NCBI GenBank assembly: GCA_020746835.1
Contig: JAGPNK010000006.1
Coordinates: 2,088,388 to 2,152,387 of the forward strand
Direction of reading: 5' to 3'
Source of the DNA: Stachybotrys elegans
Lineage: Eukaryota > Ascomycota > Sordariomycetes > Hypocreales > Stachybotryaceae
DNA length: 64,000 bases
Shown in pieces: positions 37,201 to 50,800 of the stretch. Position 1 is the first letter of the stretch, and every line of letters starts with the position of its first letter. A model generated the notes under the pieces. It ran no database searches and was not told where the DNA came from. It worked only from the letters and a program-made list of their open reading frames with translations. The translations under genes were made by a program, and so were the position numbers.

Positions 37201-40200
37201 TCTTCTTCACCTTCGGATACCTCCTCGCCCAGCTCTCGTAAACGCGCCTGATAACGTTAGTAACAGCTCATCGACGCGGGGTGGAATGTGATGTTTTTCT
37301 CACCTTGTATTTTGCTGCCTTTTCTTCTAGGTCCCCAAAAACAATGAGAAGGTCCTCCAATTCAGACTGCGCGGCATCCTTGGCCTTTGTTGCCTCCCTA
37401 GCCTCGGTCTGTATCTATGGAGCCATCAGTATTGCATGAAAGAGATTTTTCCATTTATTGTCCAGTCGACTTACCGTCTTAATGCTCAGCCGCTCCTTAT
37501 CAATCGTTCCTTGAAGGGTTTCGACCTGGGCTTCAAGATCCGCGCACTTCTTCTCGTGCTGCTTCTGCTGCGTCTGAGCTTCCTCGTTCCTCTTGTCTGC
37601 CTCTTCCAGCTTAGAGCTTTGCTCTGCAAGTTGCTGGGCGTGCGCATCACGCAGAGCTTGAATTTCTTGCATCTTGCTCTTCTTCATCTGTTGATTCTAA
37701 CATTAGCATCTGGCTCTAGGGGGCCATGAAGATGCTCCTTTACCTTCATCAAATCGACCTCAAGCCCGCTAATTGTAGCCCGCAGGTCAGCTACCTCGGC
37801 CGCTGTGCGTCGATGTACGCGCTCTGTTTCAGCTTCTAGCGTTTTGCGGAGATTGGCGAGCTGCTTCTCATGCTCTGCATCTTTGGACGCGGCTTGTGCC
37901 TGAAGTCGAGCTACATGCCTTTCGTTTTCGGCTTCCTTGGCTGCTATCTGACTCTGAAGCTTACTATGTCACGACAGGTCAGCGATTGCTTAGTCTAACC
38001 TTTGGCAAGTCATAACTACTTACCGGAGCTCAGCCTCGTGCGCTCGCTGCACACCCTCGGCAGCGCTTTTGAGACGCAGCTTTTCAGCTGTTGCCTCATC
38101 ACGCATTTTTCGACGCTCAGCATCGCTTGTTTTCTGCAGGGTCTCTATACCTAATTTCAGCTTGTTGATCTCAGCAATAGACTCATCCGCGGTTTTCCTG
38201 CGCTCGGTTTGTTCCTGGCTGAGCCGAGTTTCTAGAGACTGTATCTCCTGGTCCTTTCCCGCCACCTGTGCACGCAGGGAGTCTACAAGCTCTCTTGATA
38301 CACCTTTCTGCACTCCATTCGTCAGAATAGATATTTCCAACCCAGGTTCTCGGTCAATGGCGCGCGTCAGGCGACTATAATTGTCTTTGAGAAAGTCGAC
38401 AAAGACGGAATCGAAGAAGACTTCAGGTTGCTGACCTGGTGCGGAGACATCGAGCTTCTGCGGCGTGACTTCAAAATCCCGTACCAGCGTATGGCTGCGG
38501 AGCTTGACGAGACGGTCCAAATACGTGTCGCGGCTCAGTCGTGAGATCAGAATAGAATGAAGAGTCGACCGGGGGATTGGCGAATCCTTTGTTGAGAACT
38601 CATACGCAACGCCTAACAGCATTGCGCATAGGCCTTGGACAATTTCGCCTCCTGTTACAACAGGTTGCAGAGTTGCCTGGATCAGGCTTTGAACGTTGCT
38701 TCCCTCGCTCAAGAAGTCGCTGACAGCGTCCAAGTCCTCAAAAAGCCAGCCAAGGAGCAGCATCAGGTAGCCGACCAATATGCGCGGATCATCGTCTCGA
38801 CGAAGTCCTGTCACCAGATGAGCTGTGATGGTCTGTATGGCTGTCACAACTTCCTCGCCCTTTGAGGAGTCGCCTTCTGTAAGTCCCAGCGCTGCAGACT
38901 TCGCGGTTGGGTTCTCGTACAGCAGATGGAAAGCAAGCACCGCTGCAAACCAGCACCGATACGGGTCACTCGCTTCTTGTGAGGGTTCTAGGAGCACCGT
39001 CAAAACGTTTGCAGAATCGTCTTGCCCAGCCCGATGCCCCTCAATGGCCCTGCCTAGAAAATGCAGTTTCACCTCATCATGATTTGACAGATAGGCCTTC
39101 AAACATTCACATGCTGAAAACCGCACGTCGAAGGCTGACGTCTCCTGCATATTCAGTGTCAAATCCAGCAATCCATCAATGACATATACTTTGTTGACAC
39201 CATTGACGTCCTCTGCAGCCAGAGCGGCAGAGTTGAGAGGTGCAGGGACAAGCCGCTGCGCGAATGCTTCCTGAAGTGCATCATTGCTCCGGATTATATC
39301 GCCACAAGTGACAAGAGCCTATATGAAGGGGTTAGTACAGTGATTGGTTTTCAATGGGACCGCCTCACCTCAGCTTTGATGTGAACCTGAGCATCCCGAC
39401 TAAATGCCAGTTCGAGAACACCGATTGCAAGACCATGCTTCCAGAATGCGTTTTGATTTTGTTTAGTCCCTACCGAGCCGGGCGGAAGGAAGAGTCGTGC
39501 TACGGCAAGAAATGCATACAAATTTCGATTTCTTTGGGCTTGTGCCCATGTCGCAATATCTGCTTCTTGCCCCATATCATGCAGCAACTGATTCAACATT
39601 CCAGATAGAAGCTTTATGCAGCCCGACTCTCTGCACAAGGACTGGTTGGAAGGATTGCGCCGTAGCAGATTGGCAAGCAGGATCAGGCAGTCCTCCACTG
39701 TTCTCCCACCCTCAGAGAGGCCACCATCAGCCGCGATGATGTTGAAAATACGCTCGTACGCATTTTCAAAGGCAACAAGCTTTTGGATCTCGACCGACGT
39801 TGGGGTAAGAAACGTGAGGAGGCTTATTGCTTCGTTTCGTATCGCTTCACGCTGGTCGTCAAGTACAGCGACGAGGCGGGATATACCCAGGGGAGCGGTG
39901 AAGATGCATTCTTCTGTTCTCTCTGTACGGGCCGAGAGAATGGCGATGAGGAGCTGCAAGGAGTAGAGTCGGGAGTAGAAATCGGCGGAATCGAGGAAAT
40001 CGAGCAGCAAGGTAATGTTCTCTTGACGCTGGGTGAATTCGTCAGCCAACCAGAGGGCAATCTCGTCGGAAGCTTCGGGGCTCTGTTCGTTTGGGCTGAA
40101 GAGCATCAACAACGTTTCAAGAACGATCTTGACAGTGTCGACATCCTCGCCGTCGTTAGACAAGCTTCCAATCAGGCTCCTGAGGGCACCGGAGGCCACC

Positions 40201-40349
40201 GAGGCGGGATAGTCTTTAGCAAAGCTCCTCAGGCCCAGTATGGCTGCACGTCTGTCCTCGAGGAGCGTCGCAGAACCAAGACGGCCACTCAAGACCGTGA
40301 TGGTATCTGTGACAGATTGCTTGGCGGGTGCTGTTGGGATGGAGAACAT
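37143..40349 (-). CDS. USO1: Uso1/p115-like vesicle tethering factor
   Basis: Golgi tether that captures ER-derived COPII vesicles with Ypt1 and SNAREs. Six exons: 39369-40349, 38024-39318, 37744-37963, 37475-37687, 37304-37414 and 37143-37247, giving about 974 aa. The globular armadillo head (about 1-650) starts MFSIPTAPAKQSVTDTITVL and includes LEDRRAAILGLRSFAKDYPA, DEIALWLADEFTQRQENIT and EVFFDSVFVDFLKDNYSRLT. Residues 690-940 are a heptad-rich coiled coil (ELVDSLRAQVAGKDQEIQSL, QEIQALRDAHAQQLAEQ). The last 25 residues are almost all Asp/Glu, encoded by a trinucleotide repeat. Yeast Uso1 has a much longer coiled coil (1790 residues); this length is nearer to animal p115. Upstream it shares a promoter region with divergent RAT1. 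Confidence 0.92.
37146..37203 (-). repeat. GAC/GAT trinucleotide microsatellite coding poly-Asp in USO1
   Basis: The + strand shows a run of GTC (with GTCATC interruptions) that reads as about a dozen Asp codons plus Glu on the minus strand, directly before the stop. Length is likely polymorphic. Confidence 0.85.
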
Positions 40350-40953
40350 GGTGCCAATTCAGGTAACTGTTATGCCATTGCAGCAGAGGCTTTGGCTCCA
40401 GAAAGGTAATCAGAAAGCAATGAGCAGCATAGACGGCGGTGGTGAGACTTTCAGAAGAGCAATTGGCCAGGTTGCGTTGGATGCGATGAAGCTCGGAATG
40501 CCAGAGTATTGGAAACAAAACCCCTAAGCTAGCTTGTACCTCCCCCGAGATAGCTTAGCAGTCCGTGATGTTCATCCACGCCAAGCTCAACTAGGCCACA
40601 GTACACGAAACCAGGAGTACCGGGCTGCTTTGTACCTTATTCCCACACACCCTTAAGCACCACTTTTATCAGACAGCCTTACCGTATCCGGCTACGGTGC
40701 CTGGTGCGCGTACGAACGAATGGCTAAGCACCTAGCGCGGTGCATGGAACCTTATCAATAAGAGAATTTCCTTGCCTTCTGCCTGACACCCTGCTTCCTA
40801 CCAGCTTCATGCGACCATCAATGGACTGGTCGCAAATGATCTAAAAGCCTACATACGCAACCCGAAACTCTCGGGTGTCTTTGAACCTACTCTGCCTCGC
40901 GGCTGTCATTGTCAAAGGCTTGCAGCGCATTACCTCAAACACCAGTTTCCGCC
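40350..40953. other. Divergent promoter region USO1 / RAT1
   Basis: About 600 bp between divergent start codons. No coding feature with support. Confidence 0.6.
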
Positions 40954-43900
40954 ATGGGTATTCCGGCAGCTTTCCGATGGCTCTCGAAAAAGTACCCCAA
41001 GATCATCTCGCCGGTGATCGAGGATCAGCCTATTGTGATGGAAGGTGCTGGCACAATACCTGTTGATACCACTCGTCCAAACCCCAATGGCGAAGAATTC
41101 GATAACCTCTACCTCGACATGAATGGCATCGTCCATCCTTGCTCGCATCCTGAAGACAGGCCCGCGCCTGCCGATGAGGAGGAAATGATGCTCGAGATCT
41201 TCAGGTATACTGAGCGCGTCGTCAACATGGTTCGCCCGCGCAAGATCTTGATGATTGCTGTTGGTACGTGTTGCCTATCCCTCGCCGGCTTACAGTGCCA
41301 GTCGCTAACCTCGAAACAACCCAACAGATGGGGTAGCCCCTCGAGCCAAGATGAACCAACAACGCTCGCGTCGATTCCGCTCTGCCCAAGACGCGAAGGA
41401 GAAGGAAATAGAGAAGCAAGAGCTGCTAAAGCTGATGAAGCAACAAAACGGCGGCACTTTGCCAGCAGAGAGCCTGGAGACAGTAGTCAAGAAAGCGTTT
41501 GACTCGAATTCTATCACCCCTGGTACTCCTTTCATGGACATACTTGCAGTGAGCCTACGATACTGGTGTCAATACAAGCTCAATACCGATCCCGGATGGG
41601 CAAAGCTCAAGATTATCATATCCGACGCTACAGTTCCTGGTGAAGGCGAACACAAAATCATGGCATTTGTGCGTTCCCAGCGTGCCTCTCCCGATCACGA
41701 TCCCAACACTCGCCATGTAATCTACGGCCTGGACGCCGATCTCATCATGTTGGGTTTGGCGACCCATGAGCCACACTTCAGGGTTTTGCGCGAGGATGTG
41801 TTCTTCCAGGAAGGTCGAGCAAGGACCTGCCGACTGTGTGGGCAGAAGGGTCACGAAGCGGCCAATTGCCGCGGTGAGGTCAAGGAGAAGGACGGCGAGC
41901 ACGACGAGAAGGACAAAGGCGTCACCCTCAAACCCTTCATCTGGCTGCATGTGGCGGTTCTGAGGGAATACCTTGAAGCAGAGCTGGCAGTGGCCGGTCT
42001 ACCTTTTCGATTCGACTTGGAAAGGGCTATCGACGATTGGATCTTCATGTGTTGTTTCGTCGGTAACGACTTCCTGCCTCACTTGCCAGCCCTAGAGATT
42101 CGGGAACACGGCATTGACACGTTGACAACCATATGGCGAGATAATCTGCCAGCCATGGGTGGCTATGTTACCAAGGATGGCCATATTGATCTTGACCGAG
42201 CCCAGGTTATCCTAGATGGGCTGGCCAAACAAGAGGATGCCATCTTTAGACGACGAAAGGAGCAGGAAGACCGACGAGAGGCCAGTATTAAACGCAGAAA
42301 ACTCTACGACAACGGAGGGCCACGGAACGGACGATCCGATCGGGGTTTCAACGGCGACGAGGCTAGTTCCACTGGGCTCTCGTCATCCACGCTGTCTTCG
42401 ATCCCCAAGGAACCATCGCCGGCAATTACGCATGACATGATTGTCAATCGCGGTGCCGCACGCGACGCAAACGTCGCCAACAAGAGTGCTGCAAGCGTCT
42501 TGAAAGATCAGCTTCGGAATAACAAGCATGCTTCCAGCGCACCGGCCAGTACCACCGAAGTATCGTCATCCAGCCTTGGTAAACGCAAAGCCTCCGATAC
42601 GGACGGCGATGCGCCCACCACGGGATCCGACAAGCCATCCGACGGGAATGCAGCGCAAGCTTCAGACGAACCGCCTCCTGATCCTGTGCGCTTATGGGAG
42701 GATGGCTACGCAGACCGCTACTACCAGCAGAAATTCCATAGGGATCCTACTGACATTGCCTTCCGCCACCAAGTGGCACAAGCGTATGTCGAGGGTCTCG
42801 CGTGGGTGTTGCTCTACTACTTCCAGGGTTGCCCGTCGTGGGAATGGTACTATCCTTACCACTACGCCCCATTTGCGGCAGACTTCAAGGACATGTCAAA
42901 GATGGAAATCAATTTTGAGAAGGGCCGTATCTCACGACCATTTGAGCAGCTCATGAGTGTCCTGCCCGCTGCATCACGCCACGCTCTACCCGAGGTCTTC
43001 CACGATCTCATGACGAACGAGGATAGTGAGATTATCGACTTTTACCCAGAGGACTTCGAGGTGGATTTAAACGGCAAGAAGATGGTGTGGCAGGGCGTCG
43101 CGCTTCTTCCCTTCATCGATATGAAGCGCTTATTGTCCGCCGTCCAGAGCAAATATCCTTTGCTCAGTGCTGCCGATACTGCCCGCAACGGTGTAGGCCG
43201 AGATGTTCTCATCTTCTCCGAGGGTCATGAAACTCTCTACGACGAGGTTCTTACCAAGTTCTATTCAAAGAAGCAGGGGGCGCCGGTCTTTACTCTCAAT
43301 CCGAAAATGAGCGATGGGCTCTCAGGCAAGGTCGAGAAACAGGCAGAATATGTTCCGCACGGCACTCTTCACTACCCTCTCGAGCGCAAGTCGATGCCAG
43401 ATGTCGACTATGACCGCTCAGTTAGGTGAGTTTCAACTGCTCATACACCCTTGACTGCGACATGCTGACTTTTCTAGTGTGAATTACGACATGCCTACGA
43501 CCTCACATACTCACAAGTCGATGCTTTTGAGGGGCGTCAAAATGCCGACTCCTGCGTTGAGCCGAAGCGAGATTGAAGAGATACGAGGCCGAACAAGGCG
43601 GACTGGTCGCAGCTACGGAGGGGCACCGCTCGGGCGTTTCGATTATAACAGCGGTCGGCAGGAGCCAATCCATTACGGAAGGAATGACAGGCGAGGCCCC
43701 CCTCCAGGTAGAGGTGGAAGGGGATATGGACGCCAGGACTCTCATTATCCACCGCATGCCGCCGCGCCACCGCCAGGCTGGGTGCCACCTCCACCTGGTG
43801 GCCTTGGTTTTGGCATGGGCGCACCACCACCTCCCCCGCCTCCAGCTTACCAGCAGCACGGTCATCCTCCTTACCAAGGAGGCTATCATAACAGCCAGCC

Positions 43901-44015
43901 AGGTTGGTCGCCGATGGCCCCGGGCTCGGCTCCAAACCCGTATCAGTCATATGGCAATGGCAGCTCGGGTAACAGGTATAATTCGGGGTCCCAAGGCCGG
44001 CGAGACTACAGATAA
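40954..44015 (+). CDS. RAT1: Nuclear 5'-3' exoribonuclease Rat1/Xrn2
   Basis: Processive 5'-monophosphate exonuclease that terminates Pol II by the torpedo route and trims rRNA and snoRNA. Exons are 40954-41263, 41328-43425 and 43478-44015, giving 981 aa. The start [17 protein letters not shown] is canonical. Catalytic acidic clusters lie in [33 protein letters not shown] (built across intron 1), [15 protein letters not shown] and [17 protein letters not shown] knuckle [14 protein letters not shown] (about 271-284), found in Xrn2 rather than Xrn1, is followed by [20 protein letters not shown]. The region around 415-545 is variable and Ser/Asp-rich. The [16 protein letters not shown] segment, which contacts the Rai1-binding side, is present. 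The tail is Arg/Gly- then Pro-rich. Confidence 0.97.
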
Positions 44016-44828
44016 TACCGGTCGCGGTTGGCATATCGGTCTGTGGTCCTGCGGCGCAACATGCGGTACCAGAGTTTGCACACTCCAGAGTTGAATGCTA
44101 AGTTGGCGGGGAATGTCGATTTCGGGGGAGCTTTACTGGGCTGTCGCAGCACAATCGGCTCTATAGTTTATGTAGTCGGGTACATTTCAGAGACCTAGGG
44201 CTTGGACTTGTCGTTCACAGTCAGGAAATAACACACCTCTTCCTCTTCTTCCTTGTATTACATTGCTTTGTTTGCCTTAATTCACACATTGTTGGTTCTC
44301 TTCGACAACGCTTCAGCGCACAAGTGCCGAGACATGGGTAGTAGTGGGTAATTAACGCCGCATCGATACGCCTTAACTTTGAGCCACTGCCAACCCACGC
44401 CCAGCTCATCTGTACGGTACAGGTATGGACGCTGACTGTGTCCCGACATGGTAATCCTGAGTTATAGACTGATAGATACAACGTGCACTCTCAAGGACTG
44501 AAGTATTCGCATTTCACGGAGCGCCTCCCCTGTTATAGGCAGTGGGGTACTCCGTACTACCTTAAGTAGTAGTAGCGCAAGTATCTTAGCACTGACCTAT
44601 GCTAAAGCCAGGCAGGTAAATGCATGTCGCTCCTTAACTTAGGGTACAGCTATGCACCACCTTAGGGCACCTGCTCCGTAGGCTGTCACAGATTGTATGG
44701 ATTCTGTAACTACCTAGGTACCCCGTCCCTACACCCTAGCTCGACCCAACACCGCATCATTGCAGCCCATCCCGTCCTCCACCCATTGCTGTCTTGGTCT
44801 CATTACTTTACCTCCTCATGCAGTCATT
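44016..44828. other. Intergenic between RAT1 and the RasGAP gene
   Basis: RAT1 3' UTR and RasGAP promoter. The second half has several palindromic or repeated motifs (ACTACCTTAAGTAGT, two CTTAGGG boxes, TACCTAGGTA). No gene recognised. Confidence 0.55.
44711..44720. promoter_or_regulatory. Perfect palindrome TACCTAGGTA
   Basis: Ten-base palindrome 109 bp upstream of the RasGAP start. Related CCTAGG/GGTAGG strings occur elsewhere in the window, for example near 5896 and 18068. Function unknown. Confidence 0.35.
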
Positions 44829-47800
44829 ATGGACGAAGACGTAGGCCTGGTCGCCTGTCTCGTTGATAGGCTAGCCACCAGAGTAAGATCACAGCTCGTT
44901 GTTGTCGCTCAAACCAGTTGCCGTTTCGCTGACAACCCATGTTCCCCAGCTGCCACATCGCACAGGTACCGATGGCCACACGTTGCAGCATGATGATATC
45001 CTTCACATAACACGTGCTGCGCTGGTCAGCCTGAGCAAGTCTGAGATCGAGGCCATCCTCGACTCACTTGTTACTCTACTGGAGGACCTGGCCCGCCCCT
45101 ACGTCGATGTCGCTGCTCACCCTGGCCATGTTCTCCTCTCGGAAGTCTACTTGGCTGCTCTGGCGGCTGATTGCTGCTCCGCTCACTGGGACTTCGTTTG
45201 CCAAGACAGCGATGGTTCAGTCTCATCGCCTCCGAGGCTGACCGATGATGCGCTGGTCAAACGCCTGTTTGATATACTCAAAAATTTACTTGACCCGATT
45301 CCCGAGGATTACGTTCTTCCTGCCGATACCCTTCTCGAGCAAGTGGCCAGGCGTAGTATCCCGATCCCGCGTTCCAAGGATTGGCCCTCAGCAAGTCCAT
45401 CGGGCCTCTTCATGGCGGATGCTGTTGCTTTAGATGTCTATCAGCAAGAGTTGGATGGCTATGCCAAGGTCCTGGTTGAGTACGTTACGGCATCCAATTG
45501 GTCACCAGCGTTTGAGCACTTCAGAGCTGCTCTCTACAATACTCGATCCGGCACAGCTACGCCCTCGCCTTCTGCGCCCGAAAGTTCTTCGCCATCCCAG
45601 GGAGTGGAAAGGGCAACTCTTGTTATCCTGCGCCTCCTGTCCTTCTTCTGGGTTGACGGCACAAAGCTGGGTCTTATCGTTCAAGAGCTTTGTTCGAGTT
45701 TTCTTCACCTTCGCAAAACCTACCAGAATACAGCCGCCATTGTCATCCCACTCCTAATCACCCGATGGATAGACAGGTGCCCCGATGAATTCGTTAAACT
45801 CCATCAGCTTCACAAAAGACTTGATGGGGGTGCAGATACCATTTTTGACATGTGCCAGACGATGGTGGACAGTAACAAACGAAAGGCTCTACTCCACCCC
45901 ATGCAGACCGCTCTGTTGTTCCTTATTCCGGACGTCTTTGAGGTTGCCAGCAACCTACGAGAAGCCAAGACTGGCAGTATGATGAAAAAGATCACGTTCC
46001 TCGATGGGCTACGGAAGTCTGTAAAAAATGGCAACGAGCAGTCCGGCTATTGTCTCGTTTCTTTGCTCCTCGCAGCGCGCCAGTTCGATATCGATAGCGA
46101 CTCTGCTCTCGTGAGCTACGCAATGGATGTCCAAGACGAGGTACAGGATGCATTCTTTCGCCAATCTTCGCAGCCCATCCACAACCCTCCCTTCAACCAG
46201 GCCTTAATGACTGCCGCTTTTGTCAGCCTTGCACACCTCAACTTAGATGACTGCATCAAGCTCGCGGGCCAGTGTGTGCTACCATCATCTCCTAAAACCT
46301 TCAAGTCCGCCGCGATTCAGGCATGCTGTCACTTTGCCAAGCATCCTCGCACACTTGAGTACGATGGATTACTCACTGCCATGACCCCGTTCATGCGATC
46401 CCAATTGGAGGTGCGTGTACACTCACATACGAGAGATTTAATGCTTCTGCTAACTGTATGGTCTTTAGGCTGCTGCTGCATTGTCGGTGGACCAGATATT
46501 GTCTGTTGATATCGTTGATATGACATGCAGTATCCTCCAATTCCTCGACTCTGACCCTCGGCCGCTGGTGGAGAGCATCGCTCGCGGTTCTGAGCAGAAG
46601 ACATCAGAATGTTTGTTGCAGCCCTTTCTTCTTTGCATCATTTCACCCAACAAGTCCATTCGGACACTTGCGGTCAGCGTTACAGCCAGGCTCTTTGCCG
46701 GCCAAGCCAGTCATTTCCGATCGGCCGAGGTTCGGCGTCGATTTGAGACCGAGGAACTTCGGAGAGCACTATGGAGCCAAAGGTAAACAATTCCGACAAT
46801 CGTAAAGTTGAATCCTGCTAAGATTTGCCAAGCTCCAAATTCCTACTTGACATGTGTGAGTCAGTCCTAGACACCAATGGCGATTCTGAGCTTTCGACGT
46901 TGCACGAGTACTTGGAGGCACGACTTCTTCTCCTAAAGAACTTCCCGGTAAGACACCATCATCGTATCCTGTGCTTCTTTCTTATTCGGCGGATCCCCGT
47001 ACACTTATCTCTCTCTTGACTTGATGAGATGAACTGACAGTGCTTGTTCTAGGAGCTGTCGGAGACCCCCTCGGCTGTCCCTGATGTTGTGACTGCTTCT
47101 TATAAACTTGAGAGCACACTCCTCGTCTCTCTCTGCTCTGTCGATGTCAAGACATGCCGAATTGTGACCTCTTGCATTGGTGTTTTCCTGGAAGAATGCA
47201 TCATTGTCGAAAAACATTCCGAATCGGCCAAGTCGTCCTCTTCAATCATTCGAAACAGCGACATTTTCCGCGAAATTGCATCACGCGACTTCAGGTTCAC
47301 AGGCCTTGTAGCTTTCCAGAAACGAGTCAGAACATTGCTGCGTCGCATGCAATTCCCGACTACAGGAATTTTGAATGCATGGGAGGCGGCATTTGATCGC
47401 TGGATACATTTGGCAAAAGATGTGTCAACGTCAACGACTGACTCAGTCCATGATAGGATGCTTACGGAATGGAGGAACTACTCGGGATTTCTGGCATCCT
47501 TGGGTGGCATTTGCGTTGCAGATCAAGCCATCATTCTGGAAGAGCCCGCTCTTGGTGGATTGAAATGGATTGACCGTCTTTCTTCCGATAACTACGAAGA
47601 GCCACCCCTCACACGCTATCTGAAACTCAGCATACAGCTGCTAGCATGCTCGAACGTCAAGGTTCGGGAGGCTATGCGAGATGTGCTGTCAAGCGAAGTT
47701 TCGCCCATCCTTTACCAACCGCTTTTCCGGGCTCTAGAGTCGGAGCTTGAGGTCCTTTTCACGGGAGCCCTGGCACCCGTCGACAAGGGCCAGGATAGTG

Positions 47801-50800
47801 AGATCATCTTTGCCGACCAGGCTGCGTCTCTGCTGAGAGCGCTGGTCGAGAGACTGGAAAGTCGATCAGACCTTGGTGCAGCTTCATCGGTCCATCTGGG
47901 TGCGCTAACTCTCAATTTTGCCAAATTCGTCGATGGTTATGTCGACTCAATAAGTACTCCTCGTGTTAAGATCCGCGTATGTCAGCTATGCGAAGCCGTC
48001 ACAAAAAGAAAGGAACACCTTAACCTCAGAGACGATGTGCGCATACGGAACCAACTCCTGGAGTACATCTTCAGCTGGGTAGATAGACCACGATCCCCAC
48101 GCGACCAAAGCATCGGTATTGCACGTCAAGATGAAGCCTTCCGAGTGCAGAGAGATCTTGACAAGGCATGCTTAAGGTCACTGGCTGAACTGACATTTCG
48201 GCTGCCATTACAACCATCTGACAATCAGTCTGACGCCGAAATGAACGACATGAAATCCCAAATGTTCCATACCTACTTCAACCGATTCCTTTCCCTCTTG
48301 AATCATGAAGTCGACTCGGGGCGGGTGGACTCTGTTTCGGGTGCTGCAAATAGGGACGATACGGTGTCGAGCTCAGACCTGGCAATCACAATTCTCTCCA
48401 ACCTCCTCAGCGCCAACATTGACGTAGGTCTCAAACATTCGTTGAGCATTGGCTATCACGGCAACGTCGAGATACGCATAGCCTTTGTGAAGGTCCTTTA
48501 CAACATACTGGTTCAAGGCACCGAGTTCAGCAACATCACTGACTCGGCTGTAAGCGAACGGTATGAGGATCTATTGACAGTATGTTGCTCAAAAATACGG
48601 ACATTCGCCCGACATGCCTGCTAACGATCATATAGCTGCTCACAAAGGATCTGTCTCTGACTGTGGCAATGAGCACCATGTGCCCCAGCACAGAGGTCGA
48701 CGAGCTTACCATTTGTCTTTTGACAATATTCGAGCAACGTGGAATGATTTTTGACTTCTTGGAAGCACTCATCCGACAAGAGATTGAGGATACAGGTAGG
48801 TCTCTTCTGCGACGTGCGGTCGACATTTACTGATCGAGTGCATGCAGAGAATGAAGCCGAGATCTTACGAAGGACTTGCGTCGCCACCAAGATGCTGTCT
48901 GTGTACGCTAAGTGGAAAGGCGCCTCGTATCTCAGAACAACCCTCCACAAGGTCTTGGAGAGGCTGATGTTGACTTCCCAAGATCTGGATTTGGAACTGG
49001 ACCCTGCAAGAGTTGACACACCCGAGGAGCTGCAAAAGAATGCGCTGCAGCTTCAAATCGTTGCAAAGGTTTTTATAGACGACATATGCACTTCTGCTCC
49101 AAATATTCCAGCATCGTTTCGACGAATTTGTAGTATTGTAAGTCAGCCTCTTCACTTCCCCATGGCCAGGGTTCTCATCTCATTGATACTAGATATCGGA
49201 GGCGGTGCAACCTCGATTCCCGGATGCAAAGTACACGGCTGTCGGGGCTTTCGTTTTTCTTCGCTTCTTCTGCCCTGCAATCGTGGCGCCAGATGTTGAG
49301 GGTCTCGTGTCATCGGCACCTTCAAAGGAGATGCGCCGCGGGCTTCTCTTGATTGCCAAAGTGATTCAAAACCTAGCCAACAATGTTCTGTTCGGTGCCA
49401 AGGAGCCCTACATGTTCCCTCTCAATCATTTCCTGACACAGAACATTTACAAGGTCACCACCTTCCTTCGCGAGATATCGGTATGTTTCGATCCAAGGCG
49501 AGTGGGAGCGGCTCTAATAAATCCTACCTACCTAGGTGCCGCCAGCACAGTTCGACTATCGTGCCAGCACAGAGCATTTCGACTTTGGATCCTGTGTAGC
49601 ATTACATCGCTTCCTCTACGACCACTGGGATCATGTACGCCAGACATTGCTCTCTCGGGAAAGAAGAGATTACGCACGATCCCCCGGGGAGCTCATACGC
49701 GGACGCTCACCCGTCTTGGAGCCTTTGCGCAATCTCATCACAAACCTTGGACCGCCACCGCTAGCAGTCTCATGGAATCGGCCTCAAATATCCGCCAACA
49801 ACCCACCACTGTATTCAAGATTCCAGAACTTCATGCTTCGCCATGCATTCAAGAATACAGATTCGTTCCTGCCTGGCGGGGCGGTCTATGATGGAGGCGA
49901 AACCAAGGTGAGCATGTCGTGTACCAATGGCCCAGCATCTACTAATGTATTCAAGGATGGACTTTCCGTCATCTGTGTGATTCTTCGCAACGCAGAGACC
50001 GAAAATATGGACTATGAGACCTTGCTTTATTGCTACCTTAGGGTACCTACTGTTCCTCACCTCTGCAATCCGGACGTCACTAACAGCTTATGAAGATTGC
50101 AAGCCGACTCTGGCACCAACCATTTGGCCTATTCATTGATGCTACTTGCTACAATGGCCGCAATGAACCTCAGGACGAGCTTTTCAAGATGATTGAGCTT
50201 CTGACCCCGTCTGAGATCTCCATGAATCTGGCAAGGATTTACATATACAACATGAATCTTGCGTTCAAGTCAGTCCACCTCTTTAATCGCTGGGTTCAAT
50301 CTTGCTAAACAAAGGAATCATTAGGAGATGCTTCCGCCGTATGCTAAGAACTTGCACAAAGAACGAGCGAAGCGTGTTTCACCCCAAGAACGTCGATTAT
50401 CACTTGATTGGCAGCTTCCAAGATCTCCAAGGCCACTTTCACCTGAGCCAGCTTCATTTGCCCAAGGAAACCATTAGTGTTGTTACAGATACTCGCTACA
50501 TGTTCCAGCCAATTGTTCGGCTATCCAAGACCAAGGGGAAGATCGAGGTCGTCATCAAAGTTGGAAGTCAGTTCGTTCAGATTACATCCACTAAGAAACA
50601 GGAGATCCTCGCGGGATTTCGGCTGAGCACCACCGTCAACGACATATTTCGTCTTAGCGAAATTGAGGAGGCCGCAACATCCATACAAACCGAGGACGAT
50701 TCAGCCTTTGGTCTCAGGGCAGACGGGGGCAAGGTCGTCATGTACTTCACCAGTCCCCGGCGAAGTGACGTTCTACAAACCATCAGAGGCGCCAAGGCCA

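Noticed and set aside
39783..40409. Antisense frame over USO1 exon 1
   Set aside because: The minus-strand exon encodes the conserved Uso1 head; the antisense product looks random.
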